Assembly: GCA_950295325.1 (NCBI GenBank)
Contig: OX485803.1
Span: 19,778,001 to 19,842,000 of the forward strand
Source of the DNA: Polytrichum commune
Lineage: Eukaryota > Streptophyta > Polytrichopsida > Polytrichales > Polytrichaceae
Direction of reading: 5' to 3'
DNA: 64,000 nt
Program-made: the position numbers and the translations under genes
Shown here: positions 44,801 to 53,853 of the stretch, in pieces
How the letters are laid out: each line of letters starts with the position of its first letter
Numbering within the stretch: position 1 is the first letter of the stretch
Notes under the pieces: generated by a model
The model's input: the letters and a program-made list of their open reading frames with translations, nothing else
Told to the model about the DNA's origin: nothing
Database searches by the model: none

Positions 44801-45528
44801 GACAACCACTGATTGTCCAAGACACTGACGGCCAGGATGTTGTCTCCAAGAGAGGCAAGAAGAAAACACCCGAGGATAGTCCATTTCTTGAACTCGAGAA
44901 GATTCCCAAGCGATCAATGCATGGGCCTCCAGACAAATCGGTTGGAGACAGGTTGATGGATATGGAGTTGTTCAAGAACAAGTACCAAAGGGTGTGGATA
45001 TTCGGTGAAGGCGTGAATGGCTATGTCAATATTGACAATATAGAGCGGGGAGATGCAGGGTATAATTGCCGACCCATATCCGAGGCGCATTTAAAGGAGA
45101 TCAAGACATGGTTATTCAACTATGCCTTCATTCCGAAGATTCATCCCAACTTCTTGACAATCGTTCCTTCGGATAGGCGAACTAAACCATTCAATTTTGA
45201 GGAGGTGAAGGACAAATCGTTCCACGTGGTAAATGGACAGCACACGTTAGCAGCCTGTCTCGAGTATGTGAATGACCCTAGCAGCACAGATGAGGTGAAG
45301 AGGTTTTTCTCGAAATGGCCTTGTAATGTGGTCTGGGCCCCTGAAGGTGATGACGACCCTCTGTTCCACCTCTCTGGTGTTCTGAACCTGGATAGTGAGT
45401 ACAGAAAGCACTTTCCGTCATTTACGGAGTGCATTCAGCACGCTAGGAAGACCTGGATTAGGCGAGGAAGACCTGACCGAACTGTACGCGAGAAGGCCAG
45501 CAACACGGAAGCTTTTAAGAAGTGGAAG
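44801..45528 (+). pseudogene. Family 1 copy B: ParB-like exon, 5'-truncated
   Basis: Homology to copy A begins at GGACAACCACTGATTGTC, so the N-terminal exon is lost. The exon encodes SKRGKKKTPEDSPFLELEKI, YQRVWIFGEGVNGYVNIDNI, the helix ISEAHLKEIKTWLF and FHVVNGQHTLAACLEYVND with the ParB-type G-x-x-H motif, then a KTWIRRGRPDRTVREK basic segment. It ends at AAGTGGAAG/GTATTT (45528), phase 0. ParB-family domains bind palindromes (parS) and, in canonical members, CTP through a GERRxRA motif that is modified here. No stop interrupts this exon; the MITE and 4.1-kb insertions of copy A are absent, showing their empty sites. Confidence 0.8.
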
Positions 45529-45573
45529 GTATTTTTCAAACTTGTGACTTTTGAATTTCTCATTTCTGTGACT

Positions 45574-45595
45574 CCCACGGGTGTTCACCCGTGGG
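45574..45595. repeat. Family 1 palindrome (copy B, intron after ParB exon)
   Basis: Perfect arms with TT centre in the intron 45529-45648. Confidence 0.95.
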
Positions 45596-45648
45596 CGACT
45601 ATCATGTTGTTGGTGATTGCTAGAAATACATGGAGGTTTTTTTCATAG

Positions 45649-46941
45649 AGATTGATACATTGCCGGTGTTTGATACATGCATTTATTACGTGCGTCATGT
45701 GGACGTTCCGCGTGGAGAAGGAGACCAACCTGATCATGGAGCACGTCTTGCCTGTATTGAGCGATGACATATGGAGGAAGTGGGAGCGGATATTCAAGGA
45801 TTACGAGAGTGGTGACTATGTAGACCCGAAGACCGGAGCTCTTATGAAAGAGACAAAGGGGTTTAAGTCGAAAAAGGTGGTCAAGAACGACCTGAAACAA
45901 TTTCGGGGCTTGACAGAGATGGAGCTCGACATGGCAGCGCATCAAATCCTCACCACCAGAGATGGAGAGGAGCACCCTCGACATACCTTGAAGACTGTGC
46001 GCGATTGGGCGATGAACAGGAAAAAGAAGAATGAAACTTATATCGCGATGGCACAGTGTCTAGACCCGACTCCATTGTACATTGTCCACATCGATCAGAA
46101 AGAGACCATTGATCGTGATTGTTGGAGAGTATGGAAGTATGCGAATAAGTTTGGTAAATTCCAGCGATAACGACTTGTAGACTTGCTTGGAGCGGAATAC
46201 CTTCTTGGCGCTATGAACCCCACAAGGAAGAGAGTACCTATTCCGGACCGGTTTAAAGAAGGAGTGAGGAACATTTTAGGTACACATAACACCGAGGTTA
46301 CACCCGAGCATGTCGTGTTGTCTATTGACAACAACTACAAGATCAGTAGTGGGACAGTGCTTGCACCAGTCCTGCACGCGTACATGGACACAAGGTTTCT
46401 CCCCGGAGTCCAGGCGGGAAAAGACACTGGGAGGCGTGTGAAGGAGTGTATGAATTCCACTCTGCAAGGTCTTCGTCGTGATTTCCCAGGCATTTTAAAC
46501 TCCCCCCAATTGTGGACTGTGATTTCCGAATATCCGGATCGGCATTTCATTCACAATGTACTGAAGACGCACCTGCCGAGCAACGTCAGATTTTGTGACG
46601 CCTTATACTATGGCACTAAAGAGGAGAAAATTGCATCTCGCGATTGCTTCTTCGAATCAAATGCTCTTCGGGTTACAACCTGCATTTTTCCCAATAGGGG
46701 CGAATCAAGCTTGGAGGTGGCTGTGCGGCTCTGTGGAGGCCGGAAGATGTTGGACGTCCATGACCCGGGGCGATATAAACGTTATTCAGTGAAAAGGGCG
46801 TATTCCAATGAGGAGGCCAAGTCTTTATTCAAGGGGGAGTTGAGGATGCAGACCTACATAGATATCATCAAGCCTTCATGTCTTGAGGGGTCTTTTTTCC
46901 TCAATATTTCTAGAGGCAATAAGGCGCACAAAGTGGCACAT
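45649..46941 (+). pseudogene. Family 1 copy B: methyltransferase-like exon
   Basis: Acceptor TTTCATAG, donor CAT/GTAAGT. It encodes EHVLPVLSDDIWRKWERIFK, VDPKTGALMKETKGFKSKKV, YIAMAQCLDPTPLYIVHIDQ and, at the end, KGELRMQTYIDIIKPSCLEG and FFLNISRGNKAHKVAH, matching family 2 KYANYTADELRMEFYLRILR and FNVFGGSKPIYAGM by order. A TAA at 46168-46170 interrupts it where copy A has GAA (FQREQLVDL). Apart from this the exon is open. By position this is the middle and motif-I part of a permuted DNA methyltransferase fold; catalytic residues are not evident. Confidence 0.65.
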
Positions 46942-47046
46942 GTAAGTAATGAGCATCTTTTCCCCTAAGTGGTTCTTGAATTTCCGAGTATTATCATTGG
47001 TTTGGATGGTGTATTGGATAATCTAACCATAAACCAGGTTGGGAGG

Positions 47047-47068
47047 CCCACGGGTGAACACCCGTGGG
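47047..47068. repeat. Family 1 palindrome (copy B, intron in methyltransferase motif)
   Basis: Perfect palindrome, AA centre, extended by GG/CC, in the intron 46942-47248. Confidence 0.95.
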
Positions 47069-47248
47069 CCTAGACATCCATGTGCTTTATATCCACCTGG
47101 TTGATAGCCACCTGCTTGATAGCTTTCCTGACAATTAGTTGGTTGACAATCAACAAGTTGGGACTATTGGTTTATTGATTTTCTTTTCGCTTTTGGATAT
47201 AGACTAATTTGATTGAGAAGTTTTTTTCTCATTCCTTGGTTTTTGCAG

Positions 47249-49021
47249 GCCTTGGGTATGAAGGTGGTGAATATTGTGCCGGCAGAGATGCTAGAGGTGG
47301 CGAAGACGAAGATGATTGCCGCAGTTGACTGGAGCATACAAAGGTGGAATGAGGAAGGAAAATTCGCTGCCCAGAATTTGGAAGAGGAAGAAGGTCGTAT
47401 CGATGTGGATTCCATCATTGAGCGCGAGATTGGAAGAAAACGTGCGAATGACATAAATGAAGAGGACGTAGAAGAGGAGGAGGAGGAAGAGGTGGAGGAG
47501 GAAGATGACCCAGTTGTTGTCCTAGGGGAGTCTGCGGAGGAAGAGGAAGTGGCCGACGAAGAGGAAGAGGAAGAGGAAGAGGAAGAAGAGGAAGAGGTGG
47601 TCATGGACGACGCACTGGCGGAGGCCATGGCTGAGGTCATGGCAGAGGTGGAGGAGGAGGCCTTCAATTACAAGGCGTCAGCCATGGCGGAGGCCTCTTT
47701 GGAGGCCATGTCCCCGGAGCAGGTTCCCCACGGGTGTTCACCCGTGGGGGAGGGGGAGGGGGAGGGTGAGGAGGAGCGGCAAGAGGATGCTTCCAACTTA
47801 GAGGAAGTTGGTCGTCCACAAGCCGAGCACAGTGTCCATCACCCTGTGGGATCTTTCTCGTCTGGGATCCCATCACCCGGCCGCGGGTTTGCACAATTTG
47901 ACACATCTAGACGAAGTCAAGAACAACTAGATGTTCAACCTATGGAAGAATATGAGGAGGATGAGCGTCCGCAGTCAGCTAATCCTGCTGCAAGGTCTGC
48001 ATCGAAACCGACTGCAAGAAAGAAAATGAAAGCTCCTCGAAAGGGAAGGTCATCTCTACGTCCTGCTAGAGTTGGAGATCACTCGCGGTCTTCGGAGGCA
48101 ACGGAGCATTCTGGTCTTTATCGCGAGGTTGAATCTGGCCAAGCGGATGTTCCGCGGGATGCAATCATGTCTGAAGCTGTGCATGTTGAAGGGACAAACA
48201 CAGATTTGAACGTCAGCTCACCTGTTGAGGACGTTGCCGCTGCCGTTCTCGAGGTGCTAGGACATGGGCGATCAAATCGTGATTCACCTGGTGTTGTGGT
48301 TGCAGAAGAGCCTACTGTAGCGGCACCATCCAATGAAGCAGAGGAGGTTATTCGAACCGAAGTCATATGCTTGGATAGTGATGACGATGTGCCCGAAAGA
48401 TGCGTAGAACTAGACGTGAGGGTGAAGGTGAGAGATCGAGTTCCACATCGGGTTCGGGGGACGTTTGCTGACTACATGACGGATGATTCCGAGGATGAGG
48501 ATTATGGGAAGCCTGGGTACAACAGAGTGAAACTCAACTTTGTTGATGACCCTCAACCGGTGTTTGTTGGGAGACCTGACATGGGCAAGGAATCGGATGG
48601 GAAGGACAAGGTGCATTTTGCCCCATTTGTGGACAAATACTTGGTAGATGTGCCCGAGAACGTGCGATTGAATCTTGCGCATTTGTACAAGTCGTACGAC
48701 TATCACAAGATGTTCGCTTATCTCTCCACACCAGCGTTTTGTGAAGCAGTGAAGGTGAAACATATTCTTCATGCCGCTGCATTAAAGAAAATGAGAAAGA
48801 GATGGACAGCGTTCGAAGCTCCCAAACATCGTGATGAACGAGGTCAATTCGCGGGGTCCTCGGCCGCTCAAGCCGGCAGTGTTGTGGACTCTACGTTGGA
48901 GATCATTGACATTACTGGAGTGCCAGAGTCTCCAAGGAGGGAAGTCGATGTTGCAGTTGCGGAGTCCTCAAGCCCTCATGTCGAACGTGTTGCTGAGGGT
49001 CAACCGGCATCGTCCGAAATG
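47249..49021 (+). CDS. Family 1 copy B: methyltransferase-tail and acidic exon
   Basis: The exon begins after TTTTTGCAG with ALGMKVVNIVPAEMLEVAKT and is open for 591 codons to GAAATG/GTAATA. A run of Glu-rich sequence (about residues 60-140) includes the palindrome-encoded PHGCSPVG. Basic AT-hook-like patches (ARKKMKAPRKGRSSLRP) follow, then a conserved C-terminal part with YMTDDSEDEDYGKPGYNRVK and VPENVRLNLAHLYKSYDYHK. This is the intact version of the broken exon in copy A. Probably nuclear; the acidic segment could recruit chromatin or polymerase partners, but that is inference. Confidence 0.7.
47727..47748. repeat. Family 1 palindrome inside coding exon (copy B)
   Basis: Perfect palindrome, TT centre, followed by a run of GGGGGAGGGGGAGG. 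It is translated as part of the acidic region. Confidence 0.95.
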
Positions 49022-49107
49022 GTAATACATACTCCCTTTCCAATGCTATATTGTGTTTGGCGGTGGAAGCAAACTCGTCAAGATTTCTAAAAGTGTCTTT
49101 GCAACAT

Positions 49108-49198
49108 GTGTTGGTTGCGGCAGAACGGGATGTCATTCCACCGAGTTCTCATGACGACCCTGCACATGGTGGGGATCCCCCCCTAAGCCAAGCTCAAG
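49108..49198 (+). pseudogene. Family 1 copy B: small exon with lost acceptor
   Basis: The same 91-bp exon as 8979-8889 in copy A (VLVAAERDVIPPSSHDDPAH), with donor CAAG/GTATCA kept, but the acceptor dinucleotide AG changed to AT (GCAACAT). Splicing in this copy would skip or misuse the exon. Confidence 0.5.
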
Positions 49199-49232
49199 GT
49201 ATCATATATAGTGTTATTTGAATGCAATTGGT

Positions 49233-49357
49233 CCCACGGGTGAACACCTGTGGGACCACCTGTTTATACTTTTCAATTTCCATACAAATTGTTATCTCTC
49301 GAGTAATATTTATATAAGGGACTTTTGATATTGTGCCCACGGGTGTTCACCCGTGGG
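49233..49357. repeat. Two family 1 palindromes (copy B, introns before HAD exon)
   Basis: Copies at 49233-49254 (one mismatch) and 49336-49357 (perfect). Confidence 0.93.
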
Positions 49358-49617
49358 AGAATATGGGTTTGAGCGTGTGGATCTCATAAGTCATGTGTGC
49401 ATGTGGTCACAGGTCATACAGCCACTGCCGGAATACCACCTTCGGTACGATATTTTCCTCGATCTCGCAAAACTAATCCATAAATGTGGAGGCATTCTTT
49501 TATCTTGCATACTCATGTGTACCCAACGTGTTGTTTCATTCGATAAAAATCATGTAGAATATACTTTTTCCTTAGATAGAAATTCTTTACAATGACTTTC
49601 AATTTTGTCATCGCCAG

Positions 49618-50400
49618 ATCCTCACCTCTCCAACCACTGTTGTCCATCGGAGAGAGAAGATATGGTTAGTGCTGGATGTGAACGGGATCCTGGTGAGGTC
49701 GACAAAGTGCGACAATGTCAACACCAGGAAGACTCTTGAATCACAACATAGCCCTCAGATAACTGGGGAGTTGGCTCCACTCTTTCTCCCATATAGTGCC
49801 CTCATACCTAGGAGAGGACTGGGACGCTTTCTGCGTTTTGTTCTCTCAAACTTCCATGTTGTCATCTGGTCGTCGAAGCTTATGAAGAATCTTCAGCCAA
49901 TTGTCCGGCACTTCTTCAATGGTTGTAGACATCCAGAGTATGTGTTTGGGCAAGAATTGTGTCACACTCTGAAGGATGAGAGAGGACAAGTTCTTCCTAG
50001 TCCTATGAATGTTGATTCAAGCTTCTTCATGAAAGATCTGTGCGCATTTTTTGAGTGGAGCCGGACGCATCCAGTGCCGCATACGAAGCAACCCAGTCAT
50101 AGGACTACATTACTTGTTGATGACTCCCCTTACAAATGCATCCCAAACCCTCCTGGGAGCTACATTAACCCTGTACCATTTATGTCAAACCAAAGCTTGG
50201 ATACTCTGCATAGTTACCTGCAAAGGCTCTTGAGTTCTCAACAGTATGTGCCAGATTTTGTGGGGAGCAACCCTTATCCATCAGGACAGGGACCCTTCAA
50301 TCTAGAGCTGCCAAGTTCTCTGATTTATAAGCAATCATTAGTTAGACATAAAATACTGACTTCTGCCCGTATGGTTCCAGAGGCTCAGATGTTAATGTAG
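49618..50400 (+). CDS. Family 1 copy B: FCP1/NIF-like HAD exon
   Basis: After the acceptor CATCGCCAG the frame reads ILTSPTTVVHRREKIWLVLD into VNGILVRST. HAD motif I is DVN rather than DxD, followed by RRGLGRFLRFVLSNFHVVIW and SSKLMKNLQPIV (the WSS motif) and TTLLVDDSPYKCIPNP (motif III/IV). It is the FCP1/SCP-type fold that in active members removes phosphate from the RNA polymerase II tail. The exon is open to TAG at 50398-50400, the same stop as in copy A. The residue that normally acts as general acid is Asn, so a binding rather than catalytic role is likely. Confidence 0.85.
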   Translation: MLTSPTTVVHRREKIWLVLDVNGILVRSTKCDNVNTRKTLESQHSPQITGELAPLFLPYSALIPRRGLGRFLRFVLSNFHVVIWSSKLMKNLQPIVRHFFNGCRHPEYVFGQELCHTLKDERGQVLPSPMNVDSSFFMKDLCAFFEWSRTHPVPHTKQPSHRTTLLVDDSPYKCIPNPPGSYINPVPFMSNQSLDTLHSYLQRLLSSQQYVPDFVGSNPYPSGQGPFNLELPSSLIYKQSLVRHKILTSARMVPEAQMLM

Positions 50401-50642
50401 ATTCCCTATTGGGGCCGCCTATAGTGCACATTTGCACTATCGGTACATTGTATTTGAAATGAGTGGATCTGAAACTTTGTTGCCTTTCAACTTCATTTGA
50501 AACTTGTTTTGGTTTTGTGGATTTTCTTCATGCAAACATGTCATGGTCATGAATGTATCTCACTGGGAGTCTACTACTTTGCAACACTGCGGTGTTAGAG
50601 AATACCCGACTATTTCCGACCACAGTGAATGTCTGGCATTGT

Positions 50643-50664
50643 CCCACGGGTGTTCACCCGTGGC
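50643..50664. repeat. Family 1 palindrome (copy B, after HAD exon)
   Basis: It lies 242 bp after the HAD stop; counterpart of 7433-7454. Confidence 0.95.
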
Positions 50665-51082
50665 AATGTGGTAGTTGATTCAATGAATGTATCAGGCCAC
50701 TTGGATAATGTTAGTTGTGTTTTTGGGAATTATGGTTGTCATAGCGAATTTTAATATGTAGGACTTAGTCGGCTATAATTCATATGTTTTGAACATGTTC
50801 ATCTTTACTAAAGGGCAACGGACGGGCTCCTCTTGCACATAATGTCCTTCTTCCATGGACTCTTATGTTATTGTATCCTAACATCATTCCCCATTCCAAA
50901 CGCAACCTAAGAACTATATTGCCAGTCTACCATGTCGACAACGTCCTCCGGATGCTAACGCCGACTTCGCCGAAGTGACATCTCCATGCCCTAAGGTAAT
51001 TCATTTTCCACATGAATCCCAATTTTTTTAGTTGTGTTTCATCCCAGGGATTCTAATATCAATTTGTCGTTTGTTGTGGTAG

Positions 51083-51469
51083 ACACATATGCTCCAAACA
51101 CACTATGTTGCGCTCGCGGTTGCGGTGGCTGTTCCGGTCGCGGTTGAGGAGGCTGTTCCGGTCGATGTTGCGGGTCCGGTCACACGCGCTCGGGTGAAGA
51201 GACACCTTTCTCTCCAAACCACTCACCCCAATGAGCCCACGGGCTCGGGAAATAGTTCTGGATGTTGGAGGTGTAGTTCACCCAATACCACCTCATCCAT
51301 GTCTGATTACGTGGCTGCAAGGGTGAAACAACTTCGAGAAGCTACAGTTTTGATGGAGGAGAAAAAACGGCTTGAAGAAGTCAAGCGCAAGCAATGTACT
51401 ATAGCTCAAAGACAACCTCATGACAAGATGTTGAAAATGATTAAGGATTCATACTCCTCTTGTAGATAG
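51083..51469 (+). CDS. Family 1 copy B: 3' coiled-coil exon
   Basis: After TTGTGGTAG the frame reads a Val/Ala/Pro repeat region (VAVAVPVAVEEAVPVDVAGP), TRARVKRHLSL, a Ser/Thr-rich part and a coiled coil (LREATVLMEEKKRLEEVKRK) to a stop at 51467-51469. A palindrome follows 25 bp later. Counterpart of the family 2 exon 33836-33549. Its link to the HAD exon is not established, since that exon ends in a stop. Confidence 0.45.
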   Translation, partial: THMLQTHYVALAVAVAVPVAVEEAVPVDVAGPVTRARVKRHLSLQTTHPNEPTGSGNSSGCWRCSSPNTTSSMSDYVAARVKQLREATVLMEEKKRLEEVKRKQCTIAQRQPHDKMLKMIKDSYSSCR

Positions 51470-51493
51470 CCGGACCTTTATAGTGATAGATTT

Positions 51494-51515
51494 TCCACGG
51501 GTGTTCACCCGTGGA
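51494..51515. repeat. Family 1 palindrome (copy B, 3' end)
   Basis: TCCACGGGTG arm, TT centre, CACCCGTGGA arm. Complementary changes at the outer position keep the dyad symmetry. Confidence 0.93.
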
Positions 51516-51676
51516 TACAACAATTCATATACTTTGTTCACATTTTTTGTGCCCACTGTGGCATCTATGATTCAATCAAATGATTTTTTGACCCTCATTT
51601 GTGTAGTCGGATATGACATGTAGACCTTCCTTCATGTGTTATGGATCTTGCATCGTGTGTTGCATGGCGTTGATTG

Positions 51677-52048
51677 GTCACGGGCGTTCACTCGTGGTTA
51701 GATGTATTTGTATTCTCTGAGTAGTATTAAGTGCCCATGATAGCTTTTATGATTAGACCCATTATATTTGCATACAGTTGTTGATATGCGCATGGTTGTT
51801 CCTTAGTGGTATCGACTTATGTTGTATTATGGATATACTAGGCTCATCTGTTGCGGGGTGTTGGTTGGTCACGAGTGAACACCCGTGGTGACAACTGGGC
51901 TAAGTTTTTATGTGGGCTAGAATAAGCATTATTTTAGCTTATATATATACACCAATGTGCATGAAATAGTGCCCTAGTCTATGTTGATGACCTTCCTCTT
52001 GTTCTAAACCTTGTCAATGATGGCAATTCACGGATATTTACTCGTGAA
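51677..52048. repeat. Three decayed family 1 palindromes
   Basis: Degenerate copies at 51677-51698, 51868-51889 and about 52027-52048 continue the series with about 170-190 bp spacing between HAD-gene 3' end and the gypsy gag border. Confidence 0.75.
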
Positions 52049-52111
52049 CCACGTTCCCAATGCACGTTCCCATTGGTACGAATTGTCTCATAATGGCCCA
52101 ATTGGCTCATT

Positions 52112-52897
52112 TTAGTTAATATCCCCATAATAATGTTTTAGTGTGTCGTTGTTAAGCATGGTACCCACGAACCGCGTACACACTAAATCAAATATTCTAA
52201 TATAAGCCGAAATCTCTTCCTCCCTACCTTGCTTCAATGAAGCTAACGCTCTCAAGGCCGTGCTTTGACCAACTTCCAGACGGAACTCGTTTAAGAACTC
52301 TCTTTGTAGTTGATCCCAACCTCTAAAATGACCTTCGGCATGATCCCTATACCACTCATAGGCCTCGCCCTCTAAGGTGGTGGGAAACCACACTAACCAA
52401 TAATCCGGATTCGTCACGAGGGAGCTAGCCAACCTCTCCATATACCTCTCCATGTACCTTGAAGGATCCTCATTCTTAGTTCCATAAAACTTAGGAAGGT
52501 GGGACGGTATATCCACCACTTGTAAGTTTTGTGGAACTACAATGGATAAGCCTCTCGGCCTAATCAATGGATCAATAGGCGGTATAGGAGGTATAGGTGG
52601 CGGATCCATCCCTCGATCCCCATCCATAGTGATCGGTGAACTATCTAACAATCCCCTATCAACTCCTATCGGAAACTCCTCCCTAGGTGTATAATTTTCC
52701 GACGAAGGTTCACCACTCAACTTGGAGGGAGTGATCTCTTCTTCAAGTTGAGCTCCTAATTCTAATGTATCTAAAAATGATCTAGTTCTAGGTTCAACAT
52801 TTAAGCAACTCTCTATTCTAACATCATCTTGTTCTAATCTATCACTAATTCTAGAGGATCGCCTCTTTCGCGTAGATTTTTCTAATCCTACTATCAA
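52112..52897 (-). pseudogene. Gypsy gag, C-terminally truncated
   Basis: A 261-residue frame with the capsid-like Retrotrans_gag pattern: LPKFYGTKNEDPSRYMERYM, WFPTTLEGEAYEWYRDHAEG, FRGWDQLQREFLNEFRLEVG and SLKQGREEEISAYIRIFDLV. It forms the particle in which reverse transcription occurs. The gag homology stops after NNDTLKHYY at about 52125, where foreign sequence starts; the nucleocapsid zinc knuckle is missing. A short internal duplication YMERYMER is seen. It is downstream of the LTR 53854-55337 by about 0.95 kb of leader. Confidence 0.88.
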
Positions 52898-53853
52898 GCT
52901 TGGTTTTTGAGAACGTGTCTTACCTTACATTCTATGAGCATCGATCAACCCTTACTTGACCCAAGCACAATCCTCACATTTCCCCTCTTAATCTTTCCAC
53001 TTATCTTGGTGTAAATAATTAAAAATTATGGAGGTGAGGAACAAGAACCTGCAAGCCAACTTAGGTGAACAATCCCAAACAGGGGATATGCATGTTCATG
53101 CCCATTCTCGGTCAAGTCGGAGCATCACCTCCGTTCTTTCCTTCGAATGAGCACTCACCACAATACCGATAGTAAGGGGCTGACCGTCGCCATACATCAT
53201 ATCGAAAACCAAGGTATTACCCTTAAGTTTCCAATATAATGCTATGACTAAGGAATTACCCTCTACGTCGGATAACGACAATGACGAATACAAAAATCGT
53301 TCCTTAATTACTTAAAGATTCAATTGGAAGAAAGTGCTCGTACCTTAAGCTATCGCTTCCCCCTGCAAGTTAGCACTCCCCTCAATCGCGGTTCAATCGT
53401 GATATAACCATTACCAAAGCCTAACTAATAATTCTAATTATGTCATCACTTACAAGCCCCGAGACTTGGAGACTCACCCCGAGGTGAGTGTCAAAGTCGA
53501 AAGTCCTAAATTAATTATCCATCTAAAAATTTAATTAGCTACCGATCTTAGGTTCCTTTTGATCTTTTTATCAAAATTCCAAGAGGGTGGCGAACGCACC
53601 TTCGCCGTGCTCCTTCCTCAAGAATGAAATTGTATAAATCACAATGCAATTCATTCCAAGGAAATAATTGAGAATACAACTACTCTAATAAATTCAATTA
53701 TAAAACCCAAGAGAGGATACTTACCGAGCCTCGAGTGCTCCTTCCTCTCTCTCAAGTTTGTATCTCCACATCTCTTACTTGCCTTCAAGTCTTCTAGTTG
53801 CCTCCAAGTCTTCTAACTACTACCCGCTTCACTCCCGGCGGACGCACCGTTTA
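52898..53853 (-). other. Gypsy 5' leader
   Basis: No gene. On the minus strand the LTR end GGCCTCACA is followed by TAAACGGTGCGTCCGCCGGG, the place of the primer binding site; I could not assign the primer tRNA. Confidence 0.6.

Noticed and set aside
33549..51515. Giant-virus insertion as the source of the composite genes
   Set aside because: FCP1-like and methyltransferase genes occur in giant viruses, but the genes here have spliceosomal introns and no viral hallmark gene is nearby.
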